From positions 310,001-374,000 of the forward strand of contig JAPLKI010000022.1 in the NCBI GenBank assembly GCA_026388155.1: a stretch of DNA of 64,000 nucleotides, in the 5' to 3' direction. The stretch comes from Elusimicrobiota bacterium. Its GTDB lineage: Bacteria; Elusimicrobiota; Elusimicrobia; Elusimicrobiales; UBA9959. The position numbers and the translations under genes are program-made. Position 1 is the first letter of the stretch. Each line of letters begins with the position of its first letter. The notes under the pieces are model-generated. The model was not told the DNA's origin and did no database searches. It worked only from the letters and a program-made list of their open reading frames with translations. This document shows positions 44,084 through 52,456 of the stretch, one piece after another.

Positions 44084-44962
44084 ATGAATGAGTTCCGATT
44101 TATGAATAAAATCTTCCAAAGTAACGATTTCATATGTACCCGATTTTTATTTTTTATACCCGGCAGATCTAAATACGAAAGATTGAAAAACAGGGTGCGC
44201 CGTTTCCCGGCTTTTTTGAATTTTAAAAAGTCCGTAAAAACGCTCATTTCTGCTTTCCGTTTCTCAATTATGCTGCCTATGATGCACAAACAGAAAGAAC
44301 TCATTATTATCGTTCCGTTCCGCAACCGCGAAGAAAATCTTAAACAGTTTGTGCCATATATGCGTCATTTCCTGAAAGACGTCAAACACCGCATCGTAGT
44401 GGTAGAGCAGACAGAGGATGGATTGTTCAATAGAGCCAAATTACTGAATGTCGGTTTTAGTCTGTATCAGGACGCAAATGCTTATTTTTGTTTTCATGAT
44501 GTCGATATGCTGCCGGCATCCGCATTATGCGATTACTCTTATCCCGTCATGCCAACTCATCTTTCCGTTTACTGTTCACAGTTTGAATATCAGTTTGTTC
44601 CTCATTATTTCGGGGGCGTTCTTTTGGTTAATAAAGAAGACTTTCTGAAACTTAACGGATTTAGCAATCAATACTGGGGGTGGGGAGCTGAGGACGATGA
44701 TTTAAGAAGGAGGTTCGAGCGAACTTGGACCATCCCCTGGACCCGGAGGATGGGCAGGTATCATTCCATCGAGCAGGTAGCTTTTGGCCATCCCCGCGCT
44801 CATGAAGCTGTTAAGCGCAGCGGAAATCCGCAATATCTGAAAAATTGCATGCGCCTGATGTCGGGTTACGATTCAAAAACTGACGGCCTGTCCGATCTGA
44901 AGTTCGAGCTTCTCGAAACGATCGCTGGAGACGGATTCGTCAAACACATTGTCCGTCTTTGA
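44084..44962 (+). CDS. GT7-type galactosyltransferase-like protein, copy 1
   Basis: A 292-residue protein whose core strongly recalls animal beta-1,4-galactosyltransferases (GT7). Motifs: IVPFRNREENLKQF, LFNRAKLLNVGFSLY, the metal-binding FCFHDVDMLP (DVD at about 140-142), HYFGGVLLVNKEDF, NGFSNQYWGWGAEDDDLRRR, and a C-terminal SKTDGLSDLKFELLE. It would transfer a sugar, galactose by analogy, from UDP-sugar to a glycan. No signal peptide; a hydrophobic stretch near residues 20-27 is weak. The start is uncertain (44084 or 44102). A tandem paralogue follows. The gene is AT-richer than the genome backbone and is the first in the tRNA island. Confidence 0.82.
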   Translation: MNEFRFMNKIFQSNDFICTRFLFFIPGRSKYERLKNRVRRFPAFLNFKKSVKTLISAFRFSIMLPMMHKQKELIIIVPFRNREENLKQFVPYMRHFLKDVKHRIVVVEQTEDGLFNRAKLLNVGFSLYQDANAYFCFHDVDMLPASALCDYSYPVMPTHLSVYCSQFEYQFVPHYFGGVLLVNKEDFLKLNGFSNQYWGWGAEDDDLRRRFERTWTIPWTRRMGRYHSIEQVAFGHPRAHEAVKRSGNPQYLKNCMRLMSGYDSKTDGLSDLKFELLETIAGDGFVKHIVRL

Positions 44963-45017
44963 GAACAACAAGGTTTGTTAACGGGAAGATTAAAACGAAT
45001 ATTTATTATTTAATTTT

Positions 45018-45833
45018 ATGCTCAGCGTATCTCAATACGAAAGATTGAAAAGATTGAAAAACAGAGCGCGCCGTTTCCCGGCTTTTTTGAATTTTAAAAA
45101 GTCCGTAAAAACGCTCGTTTCTGTTCTTCGTTTTTCAATTATGCTGCCTATGATGCACAAACAGAAAGAACTCATTGTTATCGTTCCATTCCGCAACCGC
45201 GAAGAAAATCTGAAACGGTTTATCCCGCATATGCAGCATTTCCTGAGGGACGTCAAATACCGCATCGTAGTGATCGAACAGACAGGGGATGGCTTATTCA
45301 ATAAAGCTAAATTACTGAATGCGGGTTTTAGTCTGTATCAGGATGCAAACGCCTATTTTTGTTTTCATGATGTGGATCTGCTGCCGGAATCCGCGTTATG
45401 CGATTACTCTTATCCCGTCATACCAACCCACCTTTCCGTTTACTGTTCACAGTTTGACTATCAGGTTGCCGCTTATCACTTCGGGGGCGTTATTTTGGTG
45501 AATAAAAGGGACTTTCGGAGAGTTAACGGATGCAGCAATCAATACTGGGGGTGGGGAGCGGAGGACAGTGATTTAAGAAAGAGGTTCGAGCGAACTTGGA
45601 CTATCCCCTGGACCCGGAGGATGGGCAGGTATCATTCCATCGAGCAGGTAGCTTTTGGCCATCCCCGCGCTCATGAAACTTTTAAGTGCCGCGGAAATCC
45701 GCAATATCGAAAAAATTGCATGCGCCTAATGTCGGACTACGATTCAAAAACTGACGGCCTGTCCGATCTGAAGTTCGAGCTTCTCGAAACGATCGCTGGA
45801 GACGGATTCGTCAGACATATTGTCCGTCTTTGA
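45018..45833 (+). CDS. GT7-type galactosyltransferase-like protein, copy 2
   Basis: A 271-residue paralogue of the preceding gene, alike over nearly its whole length in protein and DNA, so the pair arose by recent tandem duplication. It keeps PFRNREENLK, HDVDLLPE, HFGGVILVN and QYWGWGAED, but the acidic triplet is now EDSD instead of EDDD, and FSNQ became CSNQ. That change may alter the acceptor or the catalytic acid. The N-terminal 17 residues differ from copy 1. The stop is followed within 10 bases by the GT4 gene, so they are probably one transcript. Confidence 0.82.
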   Translation: MLSVSQYERLKRLKNRARRFPAFLNFKKSVKTLVSVLRFSIMLPMMHKQKELIVIVPFRNREENLKRFIPHMQHFLRDVKYRIVVIEQTGDGLFNKAKLLNAGFSLYQDANAYFCFHDVDLLPESALCDYSYPVIPTHLSVYCSQFDYQVAAYHFGGVILVNKRDFRRVNGCSNQYWGWGAEDSDLRKRFERTWTIPWTRRMGRYHSIEQVAFGHPRAHETFKCRGNPQYRKNCMRLMSDYDSKTDGLSDLKFELLETIAGDGFVRHIVRL

Positions 45834-45844
45834 GAAAGATTAAA

Positions 45845-47043
45845 ATGAATATTTGTTATTTAATACGTTCCTTCAGCAATCAGGCGGGAACGGAGAGTTA
45901 CGTTTATTATATGTCAAGAGCTTTGGCCGAACTGGGACACCAGGTGCATATTATCAGTTTAACCGGAAAAGGACAGAGGGACTTTAGTGGTTTTGAAGGT
46001 AAAATATTTGTCCATCATTTAAATTTCAAACGAGCATCTTTTAAGGGTTCTTGGCTATTAGAAAATGTCTTTCCTCTGGATACATGGCGTTATGGACAAT
46101 TTATTAATAAAATTCTGCCTGATTTGATCGATAAACATGCTATTGACATAATTGAAGCCACAGATTGGGGGATAGATGCCTGGGCTTATTTAACCGAACG
46201 GAAAGTGCCTGTTTGTGTAAGACTTCACGGTTACCCCGGTTTTAAAGATGATTTTGACCGGGGGATATTAAAAAAATGGCCTAAAAACTATTTTCTCTGG
46301 TCTTTATTCAGAAAACACCTTTCAGGCGCGGATCTTGTGACGGGAGTATCGGAATCTTACACTGACTTCGTGCGGAATGCCTGGGAATTAAAAGAAAGAG
46401 ACGTTCAAATTATTCCCATCAGCGTTAATTTAAATGTTTTCCGCCCGGCGGAAGCTTCCAGGGAAAATCAGGCAATTCTATTCGCGGGCAGACTGGAAAA
46501 GTCTAAAGGCATAGAGGTGCTCGCGCAGGCGATTCCTTTGGTTTTAAAAGAATTACCGGGCGCCAGATTTTATTTGGCTGGCCGGGATTATAAATACATG
46601 GACAGCCGACAGACATGGTCGCAATATTTAATGGAAAATTTTGGCAAGGGAAGAATTATTTATTTAGGCTCCCTGCCCACGCAGGAATTGGTGCATTATT
46701 ATCAATCAGCAACTATTTGTGTTGTGCCCTCGCTGTATGAGCCTGGAGGAACAGCGGTCTTTGAGGCTATGGCTTGCGGCTGTCCCGTTATCGCCAGCAA
46801 GGTGGGCGGCCTTGTTGAGATTATTAAAGACGGGCGAACAGGAGATCGCTGATCCCGCCTGCTGAGGCCCAGGCCCTTGCCGATGCAATAATTGAATTGC
46901 TTCAAAAACCCCAGATGAGGCATGAAATCTCACAAAACGCTCTTGAATCTATACGAAAAAATTTTGACATAAACAACATCGTCCGGCCAACACTGGATGC
47001 TTACACGCGAACGATCGGGTTTTTTAAAACCCGCAAAACTTAA
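45845..47043 (+). pseudogene. GT4-family glycosyltransferase, frameshifted near the C-terminus
   Basis: The frame from ATG 45845 reads MNICYLIRSFSNQAGTES and contains GT4 signatures: CVRLHGYP, GVSESYTDFV, LFAGRLEKSKGIEVL, and the EPGGTAVFEAMACGCPVIAS donor-site motif with its two Glu residues. It stops at 46852 just after VEIIKDGRTGDR. A one-base shift near 46845-46851 restores the normal continuation IPPAEAQALADAIIELLQK through to 47043. So this is one GT4 gene broken by a single indel, or an assembly error. If real, the last 60 or so residues (the terminal helix crossing back to the N-domain) are lost. Confidence 0.8.
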
Positions 47044-47047
47044 CAGC

Positions 47048-47974
47048 ATGAACAAAGACCAGGTTTTCTTATTCTTAACTCATATTTATTCAAAAGAAAT
47101 ATACAGGGAATTTGAAAAGATACAGCGCGCCACCAAAACAATGGGGGAGTGCATTCTGCTTTATCAGCAAAAACCCGGCATTTCTATCGATCGCAGGTTT
47201 TTAAATCTTCCTCATTGCATCCTGACCGATCTGGATTTAACAAGGCTGTCGGATGTGCCGTATTTTGCTGATTCCCGGGCATGCTTTAAACCCGACAGGT
47301 CCTTGATAAAATTTTCCAGGGAACACGAATTTAATTATTACTGGCTTATCGAATATGATGTCCGCTTCTCCGGCAATTGGGAATATTTTTTCCGTTATTT
47401 TTCCGAAAGCACTGAGGATTTCCTGACCTCCCATATCCGCAGGTATGCACAGGAGCCTGACTGGTTCTATTGGCATCTGGATCAGTTCGATGAAAAAATA
47501 GATTTAGTGCAAGCCCTTCGATCTTTTAATCCCATATTCCGGATCTCTTATCCGGCCCTGGAATATGTTTACCAGATGTATTTAAAAGGATGGACAGGGA
47601 TTTATGAGGCGCTCATTCCCACCTTGTTGTTTCATGGAAACTTCACTTTGCGGGATTTTGGGGGAACCGGCGATTTCGTTTTGCCGCAAGACGTTAACCG
47701 TTTTTATCTGGATTCGTCCGGTTGCAGGCTTTCCGACGGGAAAACAATGCGCTATCGCCCGTTCCATACCTCTTTAGCCGGTTATCCCGAAAACAAACTT
47801 GTTCATCCGGTAAAGCCACGACAGAGGGAGTCTTTATTAAAAACCGTATCGTTGAAATATTCTGACCCTTCTATCACCTGGGACAATTTACGCCGGTTCG
47901 TCCGTGTCGCACGTTTACATGGGCTTCATGAAGCCTGGCGCCGTACCCAACGCCGTCTTAAAAAGGAAGTATAG
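47048..47974 (+). CDS. Hypothetical glycan-synthesis protein, possible GT-A glycosyltransferase
   Basis: The start at 47048 (MNKDQVFLFLTHIYSKEIY) follows the GT4 end by four bases; the frame open from 46997 overlaps that gene. 308 residues with no membrane segment. The acidic motif YYWLIEYDVRFSGNW (about 97-111) resembles the nucleotide-sugar-binding DxD region of GT-A enzymes, and HGNFTLRDFGGTGDFV lies near 200. I do not recognise the family firmly; DUF3405-like proteins are the closest idea. Context (two GT7 genes, a GT4, a GT2) supports glycan assembly. The C-terminus is basic. Confidence 0.6.
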   Translation: MNKDQVFLFLTHIYSKEIYREFEKIQRATKTMGECILLYQQKPGISIDRRFLNLPHCILTDLDLTRLSDVPYFADSRACFKPDRSLIKFSREHEFNYYWLIEYDVRFSGNWEYFFRYFSESTEDFLTSHIRRYAQEPDWFYWHLDQFDEKIDLVQALRSFNPIFRISYPALEYVYQMYLKGWTGIYEALIPTLLFHGNFTLRDFGGTGDFVLPQDVNRFYLDSSGCRLSDGKTMRYRPFHTSLAGYPENKLVHPVKPRQRESLLKTVSLKYSDPSITWDNLRRFVRVARLHGLHEAWRRTQRRLKKEV

Positions 47975-48007
47975 AAAAAAACAGACGCTGAATGAGGAGC
48001 GGTTAAT

Positions 48008-49963
48008 GTGAGCGCAATATTTGGAGTAATAAACTGGAACGATCAGCCGGTCAGTGCGAACGACCTGGAGCGGATGCGCGCGGCCCTGGCGGCACACGGC
48101 GCAGACGGCGGAGGTATCTGGAACCGCGGGTCCGCGGGGCTGGGACAACAACTGATGTGTTTTACTCCCGAAGATCGCTTTGAGCGGCAGCCGTTGGCCG
48201 GCGCGGACGGGCAGCGCGTCCTGGTCAGCGATGGACGTCTTGACAATCGCCCTGAGTTGATGCGCGAACTGGGCGGCGCGCCGTTGGATACGCGCGAGGC
48301 GCCGGATTCGGATTTTATTTTGCGCGCGTACAATAAATGGGGCGAAGATTGTATGCGCCATCTAATCGGGGTTTTTGCGTTTGCGGTGTGGGATGCGCGC
48401 GCCCAAACTCTTTTCCTCGCGCGGTCGCCTATTGTCGCGCCCCAGCTTCTTTATTGGGCCGCTCCGTCCAGACTGGCGTTCGCCACTACGGTCCGGGCGT
48501 TGTGCGCATTGCCTTTCGTTCCGCGCGCGCTCAACGAGGAAAAATTGGCCGACTTTCTCGTGGATTTGGGAGGCAAACCGCGCACCACCCTTTATCGCGA
48601 TATTTATCGCCTGCCTACCGGACATCTGCTTGCCGCCGGCCGGAATGGATTCAAGACACGGTGTTTTTGGCAACCCGATCTGCAACGTGAGATTCGCTTT
48701 CCGCGCGACACGGATTACCTTGCCGCGTTTGACGAACTGTTCACGCGCGTTGTGCGCGATAATATGCGCAGTAGTGCGCCGGTCGGCGCGATGATGAGCG
48801 GCGGATTGGATTCTTCGTCGCTGGCGGTGACGGCGGCGCGTTTGCTCAGGCCGCAAGGCAAACGCCTGGCAACGTTTACCGAAGTGCCGCGCGCCGGTTT
48901 TGACGGTCCTGTGCCGGCCGGACGTTATGCCGACGAGACGCCTTTGGTTCAGGCGATTGCCCGGACATACGATAATCTTGACCTGAACCCGGTGCATACC
49001 GATGGCCGCACATTCCTGGACGACCTCGACCGGCTCTTTTTCAATCTGGAAGGCCCGTTTCGCAACACAGCAAATCGCGTGTGGATCGAAGCGATCTTGC
49101 AAGCGGCGCGCCAGCGCGGGATCGGCGTCATTCTGGATGGCATGCAGGGCAATTTAACGGTCAGTTGGGAAGGCAGCGGTTTGTTGCCGGAACTGCTGCG
49201 CGGCGGGCGCTGGGCCCGGGCTTTGCGCGAGGCGCAGGCGTCTGCGAGGCAAAACGCAAACCGTTCATCCCTGCGTATATTGGTTGGGCAGGGCGTCATG
49301 CCGCTCCTGCCGGCGCCGTTGAGGCTGGCTATCAACTGGTTGCGTGGTAAGCCGGAAAACAGAATTACTCAGCATTGGCGCGACTTCTCTTCCATTCATC
49401 CCGACTTTGCGGCCGCGTACAAGGTGGATGCGCGCGCCCGTGAGCAGAGATACGATTTTCGCATTCGCTCCATGCCGGCCAGTCGTCAGATCCGTTATGA
49501 TGCGCTTGTCGCGCAGGATTTAGGAGCCTTTATCACCGCCTTCCGCGCAATGTTCGGCGTGGATTCCCGCTCGCCGCTTGCCGATGTGCGCTTGGCCGAG
49601 TTCTGCCTCGCTCTGCCGGAGGACCAGTTCCTGCGCGACGGCGAACCGCGTTCGCTCATACGCCGGGCCATGGCAGGCCGTCTGCCGCCGGAGGTGCTCT
49701 CGAACCGCAAGCGCGGCCTGCAGGCGGCGGATTGGTTTGAAGAATTGAGCGGCGTCCGCGCGGAATTGCCGGCGGAGCTGGACCGGCTGGAAAAGTGCGG
49801 CCTGGCGCACCGCGCGTTGGACCTGCCGCGGCTGCGCCGGCTGGTCGAATACTGGCCGAAGGGCGGCTACGACCAGGTCCAAGTAACGCGTGAGTATAGT
49901 TGTATTCTGGAACGCGGCCTGATGGCTGGGCGCTTCCTGCGGTGGTTTGAGGAGCAAGGATGA
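48008..49963 (+). CDS. Lasso peptide cyclase (asparagine-synthetase-like, lasso C protein)
   Basis: GTG start at 48008 after GAGGAG (47994-47999). 651 residues. The N-terminal glutaminase-like domain opens MSAIFGVINW: the catalytic Cys2 of AsnB is Ser, so it cannot use glutamine like AsnB. The synthetase domain has the ATP loop GAMMSGGLDSSSLAV (about 261-275). This combination beside PqqD, B2 protease and exporter genes fits the lasso cyclase, which adenylates the Asp/Glu side chain and closes the macrolactam on the core N-terminus. The kinase gene overlaps its stop (ATGA). The gene is GC-rich with many GCGCGC runs, unlike the AT-rich genes before it. Confidence 0.85.
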   Translation: MSAIFGVINWNDQPVSANDLERMRAALAAHGADGGGIWNRGSAGLGQQLMCFTPEDRFERQPLAGADGQRVLVSDGRLDNRPELMRELGGAPLDTREAPDSDFILRAYNKWGEDCMRHLIGVFAFAVWDARAQTLFLARSPIVAPQLLYWAAPSRLAFATTVRALCALPFVPRALNEEKLADFLVDLGGKPRTTLYRDIYRLPTGHLLAAGRNGFKTRCFWQPDLQREIRFPRDTDYLAAFDELFTRVVRDNMRSSAPVGAMMSGGLDSSSLAVTAARLLRPQGKRLATFTEVPRAGFDGPVPAGRYADETPLVQAIARTYDNLDLNPVHTDGRTFLDDLDRLFFNLEGPFRNTANRVWIEAILQAARQRGIGVILDGMQGNLTVSWEGSGLLPELLRGGRWARALREAQASARQNANRSSLRILVGQGVMPLLPAPLRLAINWLRGKPENRITQHWRDFSSIHPDFAAAYKVDARAREQRYDFRIRSMPASRQIRYDALVAQDLGAFITAFRAMFGVDSRSPLADVRLAEFCLALPEDQFLRDGEPRSLIRRAMAGRLPPEVLSNRKRGLQAADWFEELSGVRAELPAELDRLEKCGLAHRALDLPRLRRLVEYWPKGGYDQVQVTREYSCILERGLMAGRFLRWFEEQG

Positions 49964-50949
49964 AACACCCCCGCCGCAGCATGAAACGATATTGTTACGA
50001 TTATTTCGGACTGCGCATCCGTTCGGAAATTGAAATCCCCGATTGGCTCCCTTTTAGGAAAGACGAGGAGCTTAACTTTCCCGATGTTGTCATCAGCCTG
50101 AATATCGACGCGGCCGCACACCTGCCGGAAAGCGAAAGCCGGCCTGTAGTCGACGCACAGGCCTATAGCTTTCATATTCCCGGAACCGGAGGCTATTTGG
50201 TGCATCACGGACGTGAGATAGTAATCACACCCGCGTCGAGCGCGCAAGCGCGCGAACTGCGCCTGTTTTTGCTCGGCTCGGCGTGGGGCGCGCTCTGTTA
50301 TCAGCGCGGTTTGCTCGCGCTCCACTCCAGCGCCGTGCAGGTTGGCGATCAGGCCGTCGTGTTTTGCGGTGAAGCCGGATCCGGCAAATCATCGGCTGCC
50401 GCATGGCTGATCGCGCGCAGCCATCGCTTTGTAGGAGATGATCTGTGTCTCTTCGGTGTCGCCGCCGGACAGGCGAGCGTTTATCCCTCGTCGCCGCGCT
50501 TGAAACTGTGGCGCGAGGCGCTGGGTGCGCTGGGCTTAAGCGACGAAGGCCTGGAGCGCGATCATTTCCGGTTGGACAAGTTCCACTTGCCGCGGCGCAG
50601 CGCGCTCACGCCATTGCCCGTGCGCGCCATCTATCTGCTCGAATGGGGCGAACCGGGTTTGAGACGCTTGACCGGCGTGGATGCGTTGCGCCGTTTTATT
50701 ATCTCCGCAACCTATCGCGGCGACCTGCTTGAGCCGATGGGACAGGTTGCCGCGCATTGGGAACGCTGCGCCGAACTGGCGCGGGGCGTGCCGGTCTGGG
50801 TATTTTCCCGTCCGCGGGATTGGCCGGAGATGGACGCGGCGATGCGCTTGTTGCAGGCGCATTTGCGCAATAGCGTCCGCCTAAGGCGGAAAGCTGGAGG
50901 GATATGCCGGACTTGCGGACCGCGCCGGAGAAAAATAAAATCCGATTGA
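49960..50949 (+). CDS. HPr-kinase-like lasso peptide tailoring kinase
   Basis: A 329-residue protein resembling the C-terminal domain of HPr kinase. The P-loop is CGEAGSGKSSAA (about 137-148), preceded by GLLALHSSAVQVG and followed by FVGDDLCLF, the HPrK-type acidic motif. The N-terminal 100 residues are a separate domain seen in RiPP-associated members. In paeninodin-type clusters such a kinase phosphorylates the C-terminal Ser of the precursor; the precursor here also ends in Ser. The start overlaps the cyclase stop by four bases. The C-terminal 25 residues are basic and Cys-containing and look atypical, perhaps a read-on past the original end. Confidence 0.82.
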   Translation: MKHPRRSMKRYCYDYFGLRIRSEIEIPDWLPFRKDEELNFPDVVISLNIDAAAHLPESESRPVVDAQAYSFHIPGTGGYLVHHGREIVITPASSAQARELRLFLLGSAWGALCYQRGLLALHSSAVQVGDQAVVFCGEAGSGKSSAAAWLIARSHRFVGDDLCLFGVAAGQASVYPSSPRLKLWREALGALGLSDEGLERDHFRLDKFHLPRRSALTPLPVRAIYLLEWGEPGLRRLTGVDALRRFIISATYRGDLLEPMGQVAAHWERCAELARGVPVWVFSRPRDWPEMDAAMRLLQAHLRNSVRLRRKAGGICRTCGPRRRKIKSD

Positions 50950-50975
50950 TGTAAAAAAGAATATAATGAAGAAGC

Positions 50976-51056
50976 GCCAAGCGCGGCAAAAATGAGCAGT
51001 TCGGCCAACTGGACAGCGAACTGTTTGCAATTCAGATCAATATCTATGGAGGTTAA
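50976..51056 (+). pseudogene. Truncated pqqD (lasso B1) remnant
   Basis: In this frame the DNA encodes KRGKNEQFGQLDSELFAI and then stops at 51054. It matches residues 15-31 of the intact PqqD-like protein at 54965 (KRGKDVPFSQLDDELLAI). Only the first strand pair survives. The DNA runs straight into the GT2 gene, whose upstream start candidates overlap it in another frame. Confidence 0.65.
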
Positions 51057-51057
51057 G

Positions 51058-52173
51058 TTGCGTTCCCTGCCCCTTATATCAGTGGTGATGCCGGTCCATG
51101 ACCGCGCGCGGTATGTGGCCGAGGCGGTCAATTCGATTTTGGCGCAGACTTATCCCCATTTTGAGCTCATCATCGTGGACGATGGATCCACCGATGAGTC
51201 GCCGGAAATTGTGCGGGCGCTTGCCGCGCGCGATCCCAGGATTCGCGCGCTGTTTTCGCCGCATTACAGCCAGGGACGCGCGCGCAATGCCGGGATTGCG
51301 CTGGCGCGCGGCGAATACATCGCTCACATGGACGACGATGATGTCGCGCTGCCGGACCGGCTTGCCGCCCAACTGGACTGGATGCACCTCACCGGCGTGG
51401 ATATTTGCGGCGGCTGCTCGCAAGCGTTCGGAGACAGCCATGGCCTGTTATGGTTTCCCGAGACGCACGAAGCCATCCGCAATGAACTGGTCTTTCGGTG
51501 TGGATTTCTTCAAGGAACCGTGTTAATGCGCGCGGATATCGCGAAGGCGCATCCCTACGATGAGCAGGCGTCCTTCGAAGACTATGAACTGTGGACCCGG
51601 CTCGCTCCGCTCTACCGCATGGGAAACTTGCCCCGGATTCTGCTCAGGGAACGCTTCCACCCGCAACAGATCCATAAGGCGAAGGCGGTTGAGCTTTGCG
51701 CAGACTGGCGGAAGTATTGCGAGCGTTATTTGTGCGCCCTGTTCCCCCAGGCGACACCGGCGGAGCGCGCCATAATCGCCCGCGCCGCGGCGGGAGAGCC
51801 TTTCACGCGCCTGGAGGAGCTGGAGGAGGCCGGCAGGTGGCTGGCGCGCCTGTCGCAAACGCCGGACGCGTTCCTGCGCCGGCGTATGGCGGACCGCTGG
51901 TTTGCGGTTTGCCGGAGGTCGGCGCCCCTGGGGTTGGCTTGTCATCGGCTCTACCGGCGGCTCACGCCGCAGTTCAACATTACCACCGGCCAGGGGACGT
52001 TCAAGTTATGGCTGGCGTGCGGCTTGCGGCTCAAGCCGGACTCCGGACTTTACGCCGCGCTGACGGCATGCAAACGCAGAATTGCACATCCGCAATGGTT
52101 TTCAAGCAAGGCGGATAAAGCGTTTTTCTTAACGAAGCCGCATTCCCCTACAACAAACCGAACGGTTGAGTGA
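51058..52173 (+). CDS. GT2-family glycosyltransferase in the lasso cluster
   Basis: I place the start at TTG 51058 because GGAGG (51048-51052) lies five bases upstream; ATG 51046 or 50992 are alternatives. 371 residues. GT-A motifs: LISVVMPVHDRARYV, FELIIVDDGSTDESPEI, GRARNAGIALARGEYIAHMD and the metal-binding MDDDDVALPDR. ASFEDYELWTRLAP is the usual acceptor-side acidic motif. The C-terminal 150 residues are helical with many Arg and Trp. The gene interrupts the lasso cluster between the kinase and the PqqD gene. It could glycosylate the peptide or belong to the island's glycan genes; sequence does not decide. Confidence 0.82.
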   Translation: MRSLPLISVVMPVHDRARYVAEAVNSILAQTYPHFELIIVDDGSTDESPEIVRALAARDPRIRALFSPHYSQGRARNAGIALARGEYIAHMDDDDVALPDRLAAQLDWMHLTGVDICGGCSQAFGDSHGLLWFPETHEAIRNELVFRCGFLQGTVLMRADIAKAHPYDEQASFEDYELWTRLAPLYRMGNLPRILLRERFHPQQIHKAKAVELCADWRKYCERYLCALFPQATPAERAIIARAAAGEPFTRLEELEEAGRWLARLSQTPDAFLRRRMADRWFAVCRRSAPLGLACHRLYRRLTPQFNITTGQGTFKLWLACGLRLKPDSGLYAALTACKRRIAHPQWFSSKADKAFFLTKPHSPTTNRTVE

Positions 52174-52456
52174 TAAACGTTGCCCGCTCCCTAGCCTTAT
52201 ATTTTTCTTCAAAATAACTCAGAACTGTCCGAAAATTAGTTAAAGGCCAACGCCTTTGATCATGCGACGCTTGAGCATGTACTCTAACAATAAAATCATT
52301 TTCCGTAAAAGCATTTACCGTCCAAAAATTCTCTGCAAGGGCTTGCTCTTTTCCTGTAAAGAAGATCTGTGGGGTTTTAAACTTTTCTGAAAGATTGAGA
52401 GAAATCTTTAGCTGAAATGGCGCACTCAATTTTTCAATTTTACACCCATAGAACAC
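52148..52456 (-). CDS. Small hypothetical protein downstream of the HAD gene
   Basis: A 102-residue frame that overlaps the end of the HAD-type gene by 31 bases and the end of the GT2 gene by 26. It is AT-rich like the HAD gene and has protein-like composition (KTPQIFFTGKEQALAENFW, then RWPLTNFRTVLSYFEEKY). No family or membrane segment is recognised. It may be a real gene or the displaced end of a longer acquired gene. Confidence 0.35.
   Translation of the reverse strand: MFYGCKIEKLSAPFQLKISLNLSEKFKTPQIFFTGKEQALAENFWTVNAFTENDFIVRVHAQASHDQRRWPLTNFRTVLSYFEEKYKARERATFITQPFGLL

Noticed and set aside
48362-49102. 246-codon minus-strand frame inside the lasso cyclase gene
   Set aside because: Antisense of conserved synthetase motifs; long antisense frames are common in this GC-rich gene.
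48008-49963. Calling the cyclase an ordinary glutamine-dependent asparagine synthetase
   Set aside because: The N-terminal catalytic Cys is Ser and the neighbours are lasso genes, so the RiPP cyclase reading is better.
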